Origin: Micromonospora sp. R77 | GTDB lineage: Bacteria > Actinomycetota > Actinomycetes > Mycobacteriales > Micromonosporaceae | DNA: 64,000 bases | Assembly (NCBI RefSeq): GCF_022747945.1 | Contig: NZ_JALDST010000001.1 | Coordinates: 558,001 to 622,000, forward strand | Direction of reading: 5' to 3' | Shown here: piece by piece, positions 27,233 through 36,397 of the stretch | Position numbering within the stretch: position 1 is the first letter of the stretch | How the letters are laid out: each line of letters begins with the position of its first letter | Made by a program: the position numbers and the translations under genes | Notes under the pieces: generated by a model | Database searches by the model: none | What the model saw: the letters and a program-made list of their open reading frames with translations, nothing else | What the model was told of the DNA's origin: nothing

Positions 27233-29540
27233 CCGGGTCGGACGCCGACCGGGCGGCGTGGTGGCGGCCCGTGGACGTGCTGCGCGCAGTCCCGGTGCCG
27301 CTGGCCCTGGTGGCGATGATCTCCCTGGCCGGCGTGGTGCTCGGCCGGGTGTACGCCGGTGACCTGCTGACCCGGCTGACGGTCGGCGCGGCGGTCGGCT
27401 CGGTGCTGGTCGGGGTGGCCGCCCGGCGGCTGCCGTCGTGGCTGGTCGCACCGCTGTCGGTGCTCGCCCTGGCCGGGTGGACGGCGCTGTCGCTGCGGCT
27501 GGCCGCCGCACACGCCGAGCTGCCCGGCAGCCTGGCCGGGGTGGCCGGGGACGCGGCGCGCAACGCGGTCCCCGGCTGCTGACCGCGATGATCCCGGTCG
27601 AGCCGGCCCCCGACACGGTGCTGGTGCCGGTGGTGGCGGCCTGGCTGGCCGGGCTGGCCGGCGCGGAGGTGGCGCTGCGGGCGGGCCGGGTGCTGCTGGG
27701 CTACCTGCCACCGGCGCTGCTCTATGCCGGGGCGGTCTACGTGGTGGGCCCGAACGCCGAGCCGGCGATCTGGCCGACGGTGGCGTTCGCCGCGGTCGCC
27801 GCGGTGGGGCTGGCGGTGCCGGGCCGGCGCGACGCCGGCGACCCGGCGGCCGGTCTCACCCCGGCGGTACGCGCCGCGGTGCGGCTGCGCCTGGCCGGGG
27901 CCACGGCGGCGGGGCTGACGGTGGTCGTCGGGGTGGCCGCCCTGCTCGGCCCGGCCCTGGCCGGTCAGGTGGACCGGCGGCCGGTGGATCCCCGCCGCTA
28001 CGTGGAGCCGCCCCGGGTGGAGTCGTTGGACGAGAACCCACTGATCCGGATCTCCGGGTGGGCGCTGAACCCGGACCAGAAGCTGCTGGAGGTGCGCGGG
28101 GGCGGTCCGGACGCCCGGATCCGGCTGGCGGTGCTGAGCGACTACGACGGGGTGACCTGGCGGGTCGGTGCCACGTACCGCAACGCGGGCCGGATCCTGC
28201 CGGTGTCGCAGTCGCCGCCCGGGGTCACCGTGGAGACGGTCCGGCAGGAGATCACCGTGGCGGAGCTGACCGGGCGGCTGCTGCCGGCGGTGGCCACCCC
28301 GCGTGAGGTGACCGGCGCCCGGGCCGCGTACGACCCGGCGACCGGGACGCTGATCCGGCCGGAGGGGCTCACCCCGGGGCTGCGGTACGCGGTGACGTCG
28401 GCGCGGGAACGTCCGGAGGGGAACCTGCTGGCCACCGCGAACGTGCCGGCCGGCGACGCGGTGGCCCGGGAGCTGCGGGTGGCCGACGGGGTGCCGGAGC
28501 CGCTGCGCCGGCTGGCCGCCCAGCTCGCCGAGTCCAACGGCGCCCCGTACGCGCGGGCCGCCTCGATCGAGCAGTTCCTCGCCGAGCACTACCGGGTGAC
28601 CGCGGACGCACCGAGCGGGCACGCCTACCCGAACCTGGCGTTCTTCCTGTTCGGACCGCGTAACGGCGGCGGGCAGCAGGGCACGTCGGAGCAGTTCGCG
28701 GCGGCGTTCGCGGTGCTGGGCCGGTTGACCGGCCTGCCGACCCGGGTGGTGGTGGGGTTCCGGCCGCGCGGCGACGGCCCGGTCCGGGCGGCGGACGCGT
28801 CGGCCTGGCCGGAGGTGCTCTTCGACGGGGTCGGTTGGGTGCCGTTCGACCCGATGCCCCGGCCGGACGAGAAACCGCGACCGGTGGAGGAGGACTTCCG
28901 TCCCACCCCGGACGACCCGCCGCCGTCGCAGGTGCCGGAGCCGACCGTGGAGCCCACCGCCACGCCGGCCGCGGTGGCGTCGGGCCCACCGCGCCGGGAC
29001 GTCGGGCCCTCCACGCCGGCGCTGGTGGGGGGCGGGCTGATCCTGGTGGTCGGCGGGCTGCTGCTGGTGCTGAACCTGGCGCGCCGGAACCTCACCCGGA
29101 CCCGGCTGGAGCGGGGCGACCCCGGCGAACGCGTCGCCGGCGCCTGGCGAGAGGTGACCGACGCGCTACGGCTGGCCGGCCACCCGGTCGGCGACGACCT
29201 GGCCGCCGCGGAGGTGACCGACCGGGCCCGCCGGGCCCTCGCGCAGGACGGGACGGCGCTGACCACCGCCGGCACCCGGGCGGTCGACGGGCCGGCCGCC
29301 CAGGTGGGCGAGCTGGCCGCGCTGCTCAACCAGGTGGCCTTCGCCCCGGGCACGGCCACCGGGGCGCAGGCCGACCGGGCGGCGACGCTGGCCGACGGGT
29401 ACGTCTCGGCGCTGCGCTCGGCCCGCCCGTGGTGGCGCCGGTTGCTCTGGTCGGTGCATCCGGTCCGCTGCGCTGGCGTCGCTGACGTCCGATGGCCGCC
29501 GCCTCCTACCATGCAGGCGTGTCCACCGGGATCTGGCTGA
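27229..29540 (+). CDS. Transglutaminase-like membrane protein (TgpA type), frameshifted, catalytic positions replaced
   Basis: The gene starts at GTG 27229 inside the DUF58 stop and changes frame once at about 27565-27575, where NAVP must continue as RLLTAMIPVEP across a CCCC run. The N-terminal part has several membrane helices. The extracellular part carries a transglutaminase-like core: GTSEQFAAAFAVLGRLTGLP, ASAWPEVLFDG and GWVPFDP. A C-terminal membrane helix (LVGGGLILVVGGLLLVLNLA) and cytoplasmic tail complete the TgpA layout. The core normally has Cys in G-x-C-x-x-FA and His in HAW; here they are Ser and Ser, with Asp kept. The C-terminus may end at 29485 in another frame (PLRWRR). Probably a structural, non-catalytic relative. 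Confidence 0.75.
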
Positions 29541-29803
29541 TCGTCACGCTGGCCGCCCTCGTCCTCGCGGCGGCGACCACGGCCGGCGTGGTCGCGCGGT
29601 CCCGTCGTCGCCGCCGACCCGTGACCCGTGCGGAGCGGCTGGCGGCGGCGGCGAAGGCGGCCCGGCAGCTGCGCCGTTCCGCCCCTCGGCCGCATCGTGA
29701 CACCTTCGAGCGTGGCGCCGATCCGACGGACCGCTACTCCGCCGCGATCCTGGAGAACAGCACCTACGGCGACGCGGCCGGTCACGGAGGCGGCTCCTAC
29801 TGA
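29519..29803 (+). CDS. Small single-pass membrane protein
   Basis: 94 residues from GTG 29519 (ATG 29492 is in frame). One membrane helix, GIWLIVTLAALVLAAATTAGV, is followed by a basic stretch VARSRRRRRPVTRAERLAAA and a hydrophilic tail, so the C-terminus is predicted inside. It closes the TPR-Fn3-MoxR-DUF58 block and overlaps the convergent SDR gene by seven bases. I do not recognise the family. Confidence 0.6.
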   Translation: MSTGIWLIVTLAALVLAAATTAGVVARSRRRRRPVTRAERLAAAAKAARQLRRSAPRPHRDTFERGADPTDRYSAAILENSTYGDAAGHGGGSY

Positions 29804-30597
29804 CCGGCGGCGCGCAGCTTGCGGACGAGTTTGCGCAGGCCGGCCTGCCAGCCGTCGGGGTCCTCGGCGCGCCGCCGGGCATACGCGGCGACCTCGGGGT
29901 GCGGCAGGATCAGGAAACGCTCCTCGGCCAGCCCGGCGATGGTGGCGTCGGCGACCTGGCCGGGGGTGAGCACCGCGCCGGAGGCGGCGATGACCCGGGC
30001 GCCGAGGTGGCCGGCGGCGAGCCCGTCGGCGAGCATCGGGGTGTCGACGCCCTGCGGGCAGAGCGCGCTGACCCGGATGCCGGCGTCCCGGTAGGTGATG
30101 GCGAGCCACTCGGCGAAGCCGACCGCCGCGTGCTTGGTGGCGGTGTACGGGGCGTCGCCGACGGCGGTCAGCACGCCCGCCGCCGAGCAGGTGAAGAGCA
30201 GGTGTCCCGCGCCGCGCCGGAGCATCCCCGGCAGCACCGCCCGGGCGGTGTGCACGTGGGCGAGGACGTTCACCTGCCAGGCCCGCTCCCAGTCCGCGTC
30301 GGGCGCGTCCACTCCCCCGCCGGTGGCCACGCCGGCGTTGGCGCAGAACAGGTCGATCCGGCCGTACCGCTGCTCGGTCTGCGCGACCAGGGCGCGGACC
30401 TGGTCGGGCGCGGTGACGTCGAGGGCGACGCCGTGGGCGACCGGGCCGATGCCGTCGGCGACCGCGCGGGCCGCGTCGGCGGCCAGGTCGGCCACCACGA
30501 CGGCGGCGGCGCCCTCGGCGGCGAACCGGCGGGCCAGGGCGGAGCCGATGCCGCCCGCGCCGCCGGTGATCACCGCCACCCGGTCGGTGAGGTTCAT
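29797..30597 (-). CDS. Short-chain dehydrogenase/reductase
   Basis: 266 residues from ATG 30597. The cofactor motif ITGGAGGIGSALARR is near residue 10. LFCANAGVATGG corresponds to the NNAG block, and the catalytic set is S in FTCSAAGVL with YTATK giving Tyr and Lys. It is a classical SDR of normal length, NAD(P)-dependent. Asp in VVADLA at the end of strand 2 favours NAD over NADP by family rules. The start overlaps the stop of the upstream LLM oxidoreductase (ATGA), so the two are coupled and may act in one pathway. Substrate unknown. Confidence 0.9.
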   Translation of the reverse strand: MNLTDRVAVITGGAGGIGSALARRFAAEGAAAVVVADLAADAARAVADGIGPVAHGVALDVTAPDQVRALVAQTEQRYGRIDLFCANAGVATGGGVDAPDADWERAWQVNVLAHVHTARAVLPGMLRRGAGHLLFTCSAAGVLTAVGDAPYTATKHAAVGFAEWLAITYRDAGIRVSALCPQGVDTPMLADGLAAGHLGARVIAASGAVLTPGQVADATIAGLAEERFLILPHPEVAAYARRRAEDPDGWQAGLRKLVRKLRAAGQ

Positions 30598-31574
30598 TGT
30601 CGGCTCCCGTCCGCGACGCCGAGTCGGGGGATGAGGGCGGCGAGCGCCGCCGCGCCGCCGGCGGACAGCTCGGGCGTGGGCAGCAGCGCCGTCACGGGTA
30701 CGTCCACCCCGGCGGCGGCGTAGCGGCGGACCTGTTCGGCGCAGTGCTCGGGCGAGCCGTGCAGCACCAGTGCGTCGACCACCTCGTCGGGCACCGCGGC
30801 GGCGGCGCCGCGCCGGTCCCCGGCGTCCCAGGCCGCCCACATCGGCCCGAGCGAGTCCTGGCGGCCGAGCCAACGGTGGAAGGCGGCGTACGCGGGCACG
30901 GTGAGGTAGCCGGCGATCAGCCGGCGGCCCAGCGCGCGGGCGTGCCCGGCGTCCTCGGTGGGGCAGACGAAGATCCGGGCGACGACCTCGAAGCCGGGTC
31001 GGCGGTCGCCGAGTTCGGCGAGGGCCCGTGGCACGTCGTCGGCGGCCAGCCAGTTGAGGATCACCCCGTCGGCCTCGGCGGCGGCCAGCCGCAGCATGCC
31101 GGGGCGCAGCGCGGCCAGCAGCACCGGTGGCGGCACGGCCGGCGGGCGTTCCAGGGTGAACCGGCGGACGGTGAAGGTGTCGTAGACCTCGTCGACGGTC
31201 TCGCCGCGCAGCGCCGCGCGGAGGAATCGCAGCACGTCCCGGGTACGCCGGAACGGCTCGTCGAAGCGGCCGGCGTTCCAGTCGCGGACCAGGACCGGCG
31301 AGGAGGCGCCGATGCCGAGGGCGAACCGGCCGGGGGCGGTCTCGGCGAGCGCGGCGGCGGTCATCGCCAGCAGCCCCGGCCCCCGGGTGAAGACGGGGGT
31401 GATGGCGGTGCCGAGGCGCAGTCGCGGCTGCCAGGCGGCGGCGAGCGTGAGCGGGGTGAACGCGTCGGTGCCGGCCACCTCGGAGGACCAGACGTCGGTG
31501 AAGCCGGCCCGGTCGAGGGCCGCGTAGACCGCGGCGTGGTCGGCGAGCGGGATCCCGCTCAGCGGCACCGTCAT
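30594..31574 (-). CDS. LLM-class F420-dependent oxidoreductase
   Basis: 326 residues from ATG 31574. The luciferase-like TIM barrel is seen in GFTDVWSSEVAGTDAFTPLT, RLRLGTAITPVFTRGPGLLA and GRFALGIGASSPVLVRDWNA, matching F420-binding LLM enzymes such as methylenetetrahydromethanopterin-reductase-like proteins. Cofactor choice (F420 rather than FMN) is inferred from the actinobacterial setting. It is translationally coupled to the SDR. Its 5' end is 142 bases from the divergent LtrA gene. Substrate unknown. Confidence 0.82.
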   Translation of the reverse strand: MTVPLSGIPLADHAAVYAALDRAGFTDVWSSEVAGTDAFTPLTLAAAWQPRLRLGTAITPVFTRGPGLLAMTAAALAETAPGRFALGIGASSPVLVRDWNAGRFDEPFRRTRDVLRFLRAALRGETVDEVYDTFTVRRFTLERPPAVPPPVLLAALRPGMLRLAAAEADGVILNWLAADDVPRALAELGDRRPGFEVVARIFVCPTEDAGHARALGRRLIAGYLTVPAYAAFHRWLGRQDSLGPMWAAWDAGDRRGAAAAVPDEVVDALVLHGSPEHCAEQVRRYAAAGVDVPVTALLPTPELSAGGAAALAALIPRLGVADGSRQ

Positions 31575-31716
31575 ACCCCATCGGTTCGTCACCGGTCGAT
31601 CGTGCCCGCTGGCCGCCGCCCCGAGCAAGATCCCGCAGGGATCCGGGCGTTGTGCTCCGATACGCCCGGAAAGAGTGTTACGACTGCCAGGTGGGCCGGA
31701 CCGAGGGTGGGAGGCG

Positions 31717-32931
31717 ATGGTGAGGACCCCCGAGCCAGCCGCCCTGCTGCCCGAGGACCAGGGGGGCCGGGCCACCTTCCTGGAGCTCTTCTTCGACCTG
31801 GTGTACGTCTTCGCGCTGACCCGGATCGGCGCCCGCGCCTTCGAGGACCTGGCCGTGGAGCCGGCGCACGGGAGCGTGTGGCGGGCGCTCACCGGAGGCG
31901 GCAAGACCCTGATCCTGCTTTTCGCGCTCTGGGCGCTCTGGCAGGGCACCGCCTGGACCACCAGCCGCTACGACCCATACCACATCTGGTTGCAGACGAT
32001 CGTGATCACCGCGCTGGTGTGCAGCATGGTGATGGGGGTGGCGGTCCCCCGGGCGTTCAGCACGACCGGACTCGCCTTCGCCGTCGCGTACGTGGTGGCG
32101 CAGGTGAGTCGGCCGGGGATTCTGCTGCTCGCGCTGCGCCGCCCGCAGTACCGGCGACTGAAACAGCGCATGCTGATCACCTTCTGCGCCACCGGCGTGC
32201 TCTGGATCGTCGGGGCGTTCCTGCCCACGAACCCCCGGGTCGTGCTCTGGGTGACCGCACTCGTGCTCGAGTACCTGGCGCAGCGGTTCGGCTGGCCGGT
32301 GCCGGGGCTGGGCCGCTCGACCGTCTCCCGCTGGGACATCCACGGTGAGCACCTGGCCGAGCGCTACCAGCAGTTCTTCCTCGTCGCGCTCGGCGAGACC
32401 ATTCTGGTCGCCGGGGTGTCGTACAGCCGGGACCCGACCAGCCTGACCAGGACCGCCGGCTTCGCGGCCGCAGTCGTCACCTCGGTGCTGCTCTGGCGCA
32501 TCTACGTGCAGCGGGCCGGACAGATCCTTGCCGAGGCGGTCACCCGGGCCGCCCATCCCGCCACGATCGGCCGGTCCGCCGCCGACACCCACCTGGTGAT
32601 GGTGGTCGGCGTGGTCGCCACCGCGATCGGCTACGAGCTGGTCAACGAGCACCCCACCGGACACGGCGAGATCCCGTGGATCGCCATGATCCTCGGTGGG
32701 CCGGCGATCTTCCTCGCCGGCCGGGCCCGCTTCGAGTACGAGGTGTTCGGCCGCGTCTCACCGTCGCGCTGGCTGGCGTTCCTCGTCCTGCTCGGACTGA
32801 TCCCGGTCCTGATCCACGTGGCGCCGCTGGCGTCGGCCTGGGCGGCTGCCCTGGTGCTGCTCGCCGTGGCGGTCGCCGACGCCCGCCGCGCCTGGGGCCG
32901 CCCGCCCGAAGCCGCCGCCCCACCGTTCTGA
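31717..32931 (+). CDS. Low-temperature requirement protein A (LtrA) family membrane protein
   Basis: 404 residues from ATG 31717 with GGAGG just before it. The opening RATFLELFFDLVYVFALTRI is the diagnostic LtrA block. About eleven hydrophobic helices follow, for example IVITALVCSMVMGVAVPRAF and LLLALRRPQYRRLKQRMLIT. The motif SRWDIHGEHLAERYQQFFLV with ALGETILVAG marks the second conserved LtrA repeat. The family is widespread and its biochemical role is not settled. Monocistronic in appearance. Confidence 0.9.
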   Translation: MVRTPEPAALLPEDQGGRATFLELFFDLVYVFALTRIGARAFEDLAVEPAHGSVWRALTGGGKTLILLFALWALWQGTAWTTSRYDPYHIWLQTIVITALVCSMVMGVAVPRAFSTTGLAFAVAYVVAQVSRPGILLLALRRPQYRRLKQRMLITFCATGVLWIVGAFLPTNPRVVLWVTALVLEYLAQRFGWPVPGLGRSTVSRWDIHGEHLAERYQQFFLVALGETILVAGVSYSRDPTSLTRTAGFAAAVVTSVLLWRIYVQRAGQILAEAVTRAAHPATIGRSAADTHLVMVVGVVATAIGYELVNEHPTGHGEIPWIAMILGGPAIFLAGRARFEYEVFGRVSPSRWLAFLVLLGLIPVLIHVAPLASAWAAALVLLAVAVADARRAWGRPPEAAAPPF

Positions 32932-33073
32932 CCGCCGGCCCCATCGACCCGCCAGCCCCGTCGACCCACCGCCATCCCGGCCCGTCCGCCACCACCCGGG
33001 GTCCCACGCGCCGGCCATCCCCCGGGCGACGCCGGGGGTGCCGACCGGTCGGACCCGGGACTAGCATCCGCCA

Positions 33074-33928
33074 ATGACCTTCTCGATCGTCGCCCGCTCG
33101 GCGGACGGGCTCCTGCACGGTGTCGCCGCGGCCAGCAAGTTCCTCGCCGCCGGTGCGCTCGTCCCGGCCGCCGAGGCACAGGTGGGCGCCGTCGCGACCC
33201 AGGCGCACGTCAACCTGGCGTACCGATCGCAGGGGCTGGCGCTGCTGCGTACCGGCGTGGCCGCCGCCGACGTGGTGGCCGGCCTGGTCGCCGCCGACCC
33301 CGGCCGGGACGACCGGCAGCTCGGTGTGGTCGCCGCGACCGGCGACGGCGCGACCTGGACCGGGCCGCGCTGCCACCCGTGGGCCGGCGGTCAGGCCGGC
33401 GACGGCTGGGCCGTGCAGGGCAACATCCTCGCCGGCCCGCACGTCGTCGACGCGGTCCGAGACGCCTGGCTGGCCGGCGGGGAACTGCCGTTCCCGCAGC
33501 GGCTGCTGGCCGCGCTGCACGCCGGTGACCGGGCCGGCGGCGACCGGCGGGGCCGGCAGAGCGCCGGCCTGCTGGTGGTGCAGCGGCACGGTGGTTACGC
33601 CGGCACCGGCGACAACCTGGTCGACCTGCGGGTGGACGACCACCCCGACCCGGTGACCGAGCTGGGTCGACTGCTCGACACGCACACCCTGCTCTTCGGC
33701 AAGCCGGACCCGGCCACCCTGCTCGACCTGACCGGCCCGCTCGCCGACGAGGTCGCCGCCCTGCTGGCCGCCGCCGGCCACCCGACCGGGGCTGCCGGGC
33801 CGGACGACGCGCTCGCTTCCTGGGCCGGGGTGGAGAACCTCGAGGAGCGGCTGGTGCCCGGCCGGATCGACCCCATCGTGCTGGACCACCTGCGCCGCAC
33901 CGTCCCGGCCACCCGCGCCGGCGACTGA
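33074..33928 (+). CDS. DUF1028 protein (Ntn-hydrolase-like)
   Basis: 284 residues. The first residues MTFSIVARSADG, then GVAAASKFLAAGALVPAAEA and VGAVATQAHVNLAYRSQGLA match DUF1028, whose fold resembles N-terminal-nucleophile hydrolases. VAATGDGATWTGPRCHPWAG and WAVQGNILAGPHVVDAVRDA are further family blocks. The C-terminal 90 residues carry a helical extension (ADEVAALLAAAG). No signal peptide. Substrate unknown. It stands alone, convergent with the next gene. Confidence 0.85.
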   Translation: MTFSIVARSADGLLHGVAAASKFLAAGALVPAAEAQVGAVATQAHVNLAYRSQGLALLRTGVAAADVVAGLVAADPGRDDRQLGVVAATGDGATWTGPRCHPWAGGQAGDGWAVQGNILAGPHVVDAVRDAWLAGGELPFPQRLLAALHAGDRAGGDRRGRQSAGLLVVQRHGGYAGTGDNLVDLRVDDHPDPVTELGRLLDTHTLLFGKPDPATLLDLTGPLADEVAALLAAAGHPTGAAGPDDALASWAGVENLEERLVPGRIDPIVLDHLRRTVPATRAGD

Positions 33929-33966
33929 CGTCACGCCGCCGGCCGCCATGCCGGTCCGGGTCCGGA

Positions 33967-34638
33967 TCAGGCGCCGAAGGAGAGCCGGCGCACGCCCGCG
34001 TCGGCGCTCAGGTCCCGTTCCCGGCCGGTGCGGTCGGCCCGGCCGGTGGCCTCGCGGATCAGCGTCACCGGATCCCGGTCGAGCGCATCGGGCCCGGGCC
34101 GGCCGCCGGTCAGCAGGTCGGCGATCACCGCGGCGGCCGCCGGGGTCAGCCACGGTCGCCGGTCCAGCGCCACGGCCAGGTCCAGGCCGTGCACTCCGAC
34201 CTCCACCACCCGGGTACGCAGGAACTCGGTGAGCGCCATCGCGTCGCCGTGCCGGGTGCGGACCAGCCGCCCCGGCGGCTGCCCGCCGACGGCCGCGTCG
34301 GCGTCCCGCCAGGCCCGCGCGAACCCCGCCACCACCTCGGGTACGCCGGCCGACCCGCGCGCCGCCCGTCGGGCGCTGTCGATCCGGTCCTCGTCCACCT
34401 TGGGCGTGAACTTGGCGGTGCCGAAGTAGCCGGCGGCGTCCACCTCCGCCCGGTCCGGGGCCGGCGCGGCGAGCATGTCGACCAGCCGGCCCGCCCCGGT
34501 ACGGACGTGCGCCACGAGGTCGCGCACCTGCCAGGACGGGCACGGAGTGAGCCGGTCGAGATCCGGCGGCGCCAACCCACCCAGCACCTCCTCCAGCCGC
34601 GCGCACTCGTCCCGGAACGCCGCCCGTACGTCGTCCAT
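33967..34638 (-). CDS. Maleylpyruvate isomerase family, mycothiol-dependent enzyme
   Basis: 223 residues from ATG 34638. The N-terminal helix bundle is DinB/MDMPI-like: PPDLDRLTPCPSWQVRDLVA with HVRTGAGRLVDML, where the TPCPSW-x-VRDLVAH block with its histidine is typical of metal-binding MDMPI domains. VEVGVHGLDLAVAL (the second conserved histidine) and a C-terminal segment (GADRTGRERDL-type) follow. Family members use mycothiol as cofactor or are uncharacterised. Divergent from the HTH-nucleotidyltransferase pair with a 92-base spacer. Confidence 0.82.
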   Translation of the reverse strand: MDDVRAAFRDECARLEEVLGGLAPPDLDRLTPCPSWQVRDLVAHVRTGAGRLVDMLAAPAPDRAEVDAAGYFGTAKFTPKVDEDRIDSARRAARGSAGVPEVVAGFARAWRDADAAVGGQPPGRLVRTRHGDAMALTEFLRTRVVEVGVHGLDLAVALDRRPWLTPAAAAVIADLLTGGRPGPDALDRDPVTLIREATGRADRTGRERDLSADAGVRRLSFGA

Positions 34639-34730
34639 CCGGTCCTCCCCCGATCGTGAAACACCGCCGGCTGAAGGGGATACGGCGGCGAAGCCAAGCG
34701 TGCTGGGCCTAGCGTAGTAGGCTGACAGTT

Positions 34731-35297
34731 ATGGGCCGGTTCTCCGAGGAAGAGCTGCACGCGGTTGTCTCCCGGTACGAGGCGACGCGGGCGGCGGCGC
34801 TGACCGAGCGGGACGAGCAGCTACGAGCGTTTCATGCGGCCGGCTGGCGGCCGGTGGATCTGCAGCGGGTCACCGGCTACAGCCGGGAGACGATCCGTCA
34901 AGCACTACGACCTGAAGTCCGGCGGGCGACCAACCTCAGCCGGCGCCGGACATCACCCCAGCCGCCAGCGGACTACCGGCCCTACGGTGACCGGAAGCCC
35001 TACGTGGTGGCCGAAACCCTTGCCGCCCTGCACGGCCCGACCGACGGCACGGTGACGCTTCCGCGTCACCTCGACTGGTCGGGCCACGCCCAGTACGACC
35101 TGAACCGGACCGCGCGCCTGGCCAGCATGTACAAGGTGGTGCTCACCGAAGCCAGCACCGTCGAGGACCTGCACACCTGGCTCGATGCCGACCTCCTCCG
35201 GCGGCTCTGGCCCGCCCTCTGGCTGCCACCCCAGCTCCGCCAGCGCTGGGAGGACGCCTTTCCCGAACTCGCCGCGACCCGCAACAACGCGGCATAG
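34731..35297 (+). CDS. Small HTH protein paired with a nucleotidyltransferase, candidate antitoxin
   Basis: 188 residues from ATG 34731, close behind TAGTAGGCT, a possible -10 region, so the transcript may be nearly leaderless. Residues 20-60 carry a helix-turn-helix: LRAFHAAGWRPVDLQRVTGY then SRETIRQALRPEVRR. The rest is helical with WPALWLPPQLRQRWEDAFPE near the end. The stop is two bases before the GTG of the nucleotidyltransferase gene. AbiEii-type toxins are normally preceded by a winged-helix antitoxin-regulator (AbiEi); this protein has the right place but is not clearly AbiEi. Role inferred from pairing. Confidence 0.65.
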   Translation: MGRFSEEELHAVVSRYEATRAAALTERDEQLRAFHAAGWRPVDLQRVTGYSRETIRQALRPEVRRATNLSRRRTSPQPPADYRPYGDRKPYVVAETLAALHGPTDGTVTLPRHLDWSGHAQYDLNRTARLASMYKVVLTEASTVEDLHTWLDADLLRRLWPALWLPPQLRQRWEDAFPELAATRNNAA

Positions 35298-35299
35298 CG

Positions 35300-35971
35300 G
35301 TGGACCCCTTCCACGAACGCCTCGCCCGCACCGGGCTCGGCGCGGCCGAGCGATACGGCTTCGCGCTGGCCGGCGGATACGCGGTGCAAGCCGCCGGGCT
35401 CCTGGAGCGGCCCAGCGAGGACGTCGACCTGTTCACCGCCTGGGACCGCCGCGACGAGTTCACCGCCGCGGTCACCGCCGTCGTGCACGCCTACCGAGAC
35501 GACGGCCTCACCGTCGAGACCGAGCGGCAGTACGACACCTTCGCCCGGCTGGCCGTCACCGACGGCGTGCGGGTCTCCAAGGTCGAACTCGGCGTGGACT
35601 GGCGTGCCAACGAACCGATCCTCATGGCGATCGGACCGGTACTCCACCCCGACGACGCGGTTGCGAACAAGATGAGCGCACTCTATGGGAGAGCGTTCGC
35701 TCGTGACTTCATCGACATCGACGCCACGCTCCGATCCGGCCGCTACACCCGCGAAGCGCTCCTCAACCTTGCGCAGCGCGCCGACCGTGGCTTCGACCCG
35801 CGCATCTTCGCCGACGCTCTCGGACAGGCCGCCCTGCTCGATCCTGACGACTTCGCCCAGTACGGTGTCGCCGGCCGAGCGCTGACCAATCTCCGTGGCC
35901 GATTCGCCGAATGGCGCCGAGAACTGCTCGGCGAGGAGGAGCCTCCTCGAACTGACGGCTCCGGCAGTTGA
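35300..35971 (+). CDS. Nucleotidyltransferase, AbiEii/AbiGii toxin family
   Basis: 223 residues from GTG 35300. The nucleotidyltransferase signature is clear: FALAGGYAVQAAG followed by ERPSEDVDLFTAW, giving the GG and the D-x-D metal site. KVELGVDWR supplies a third acidic position. PDDAVANKMSALYGRAFARD and FIDIDATLRSGRY match the helical region after the catalytic core in AbiEii-like proteins (normally 'A-x-K-x-x-AL-x-R---RDF-D'). It lies two bases after the HTH gene as a probable bicistron. AbiEii proteins are type IV toxins acting by nucleotide transfer. Toxin function is inference; fold is well supported. Confidence 0.8.
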   Translation: MDPFHERLARTGLGAAERYGFALAGGYAVQAAGLLERPSEDVDLFTAWDRRDEFTAAVTAVVHAYRDDGLTVETERQYDTFARLAVTDGVRVSKVELGVDWRANEPILMAIGPVLHPDDAVANKMSALYGRAFARDFIDIDATLRSGRYTREALLNLAQRADRGFDPRIFADALGQAALLDPDDFAQYGVAGRALTNLRGRFAEWRRELLGEEEPPRTDGSGS

Positions 35972-36397
35972 TCCTGCGGCGATCCGTCAGCGCCCGGGAC
36001 GGCACCATGTGCCTGTGGCCTCCCAGGCATGAACAGGACGTGGCGTTCCGATGGCCTTTCCCGCGGACGGCGGCGTTGAGGTAGCCGCCTCGGCCAGTTC
36101 GCTGCTCTGTCCACCGGGCTGGGTCGGGTTCGTCGCGTTGGGCGACGCCGCCCTCGCCACCGTGCCGGCGGACAGTCGGGCCGGGCTCGTACGCGAAGCG
36201 TTGCACGTCCTGCCCGTCGCCGAGGTCGGTAACCCGCCGGCCGGGCCACCGTTGGCGGCGACCTGATCGCCGGCACGCCTGACCATTCGGCAACTCACCA
36301 CCTGGCCGGGGATCCGTGCAGCGAAGCTGTTCGAAGCAGCGCCCGTTTCGCGGCAGGTGGGCCGGGTACGCGGCCGGCGGACGAAAGGGGGCGCCAG
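35972..36397. other. Spacer with a possible acetyltransferase remnant
   Basis: No intact gene is supported. The only protein-like reading is the fragment at 36051-36266, listed separately. The sequence from 36270 to 36397 shows nothing recognisable beyond the purine-rich ribosome-site region of the PEBP gene. Confidence 0.4.
36051..36266 (+). pseudogene. Possible N-terminal remnant of a GNAT acetyltransferase
   Basis: 71 residues including CPPGWVGFVALGDAALATVP and LVREALHVLPVAEV. This resembles the N-terminal 'W-G-V-LG-AALATVP...VR-AL--LP' region of actinobacterial GNAT proteins. The frame stops before any acetyl-CoA-binding motif. It could equally be a chance open frame. Confidence 0.3.
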
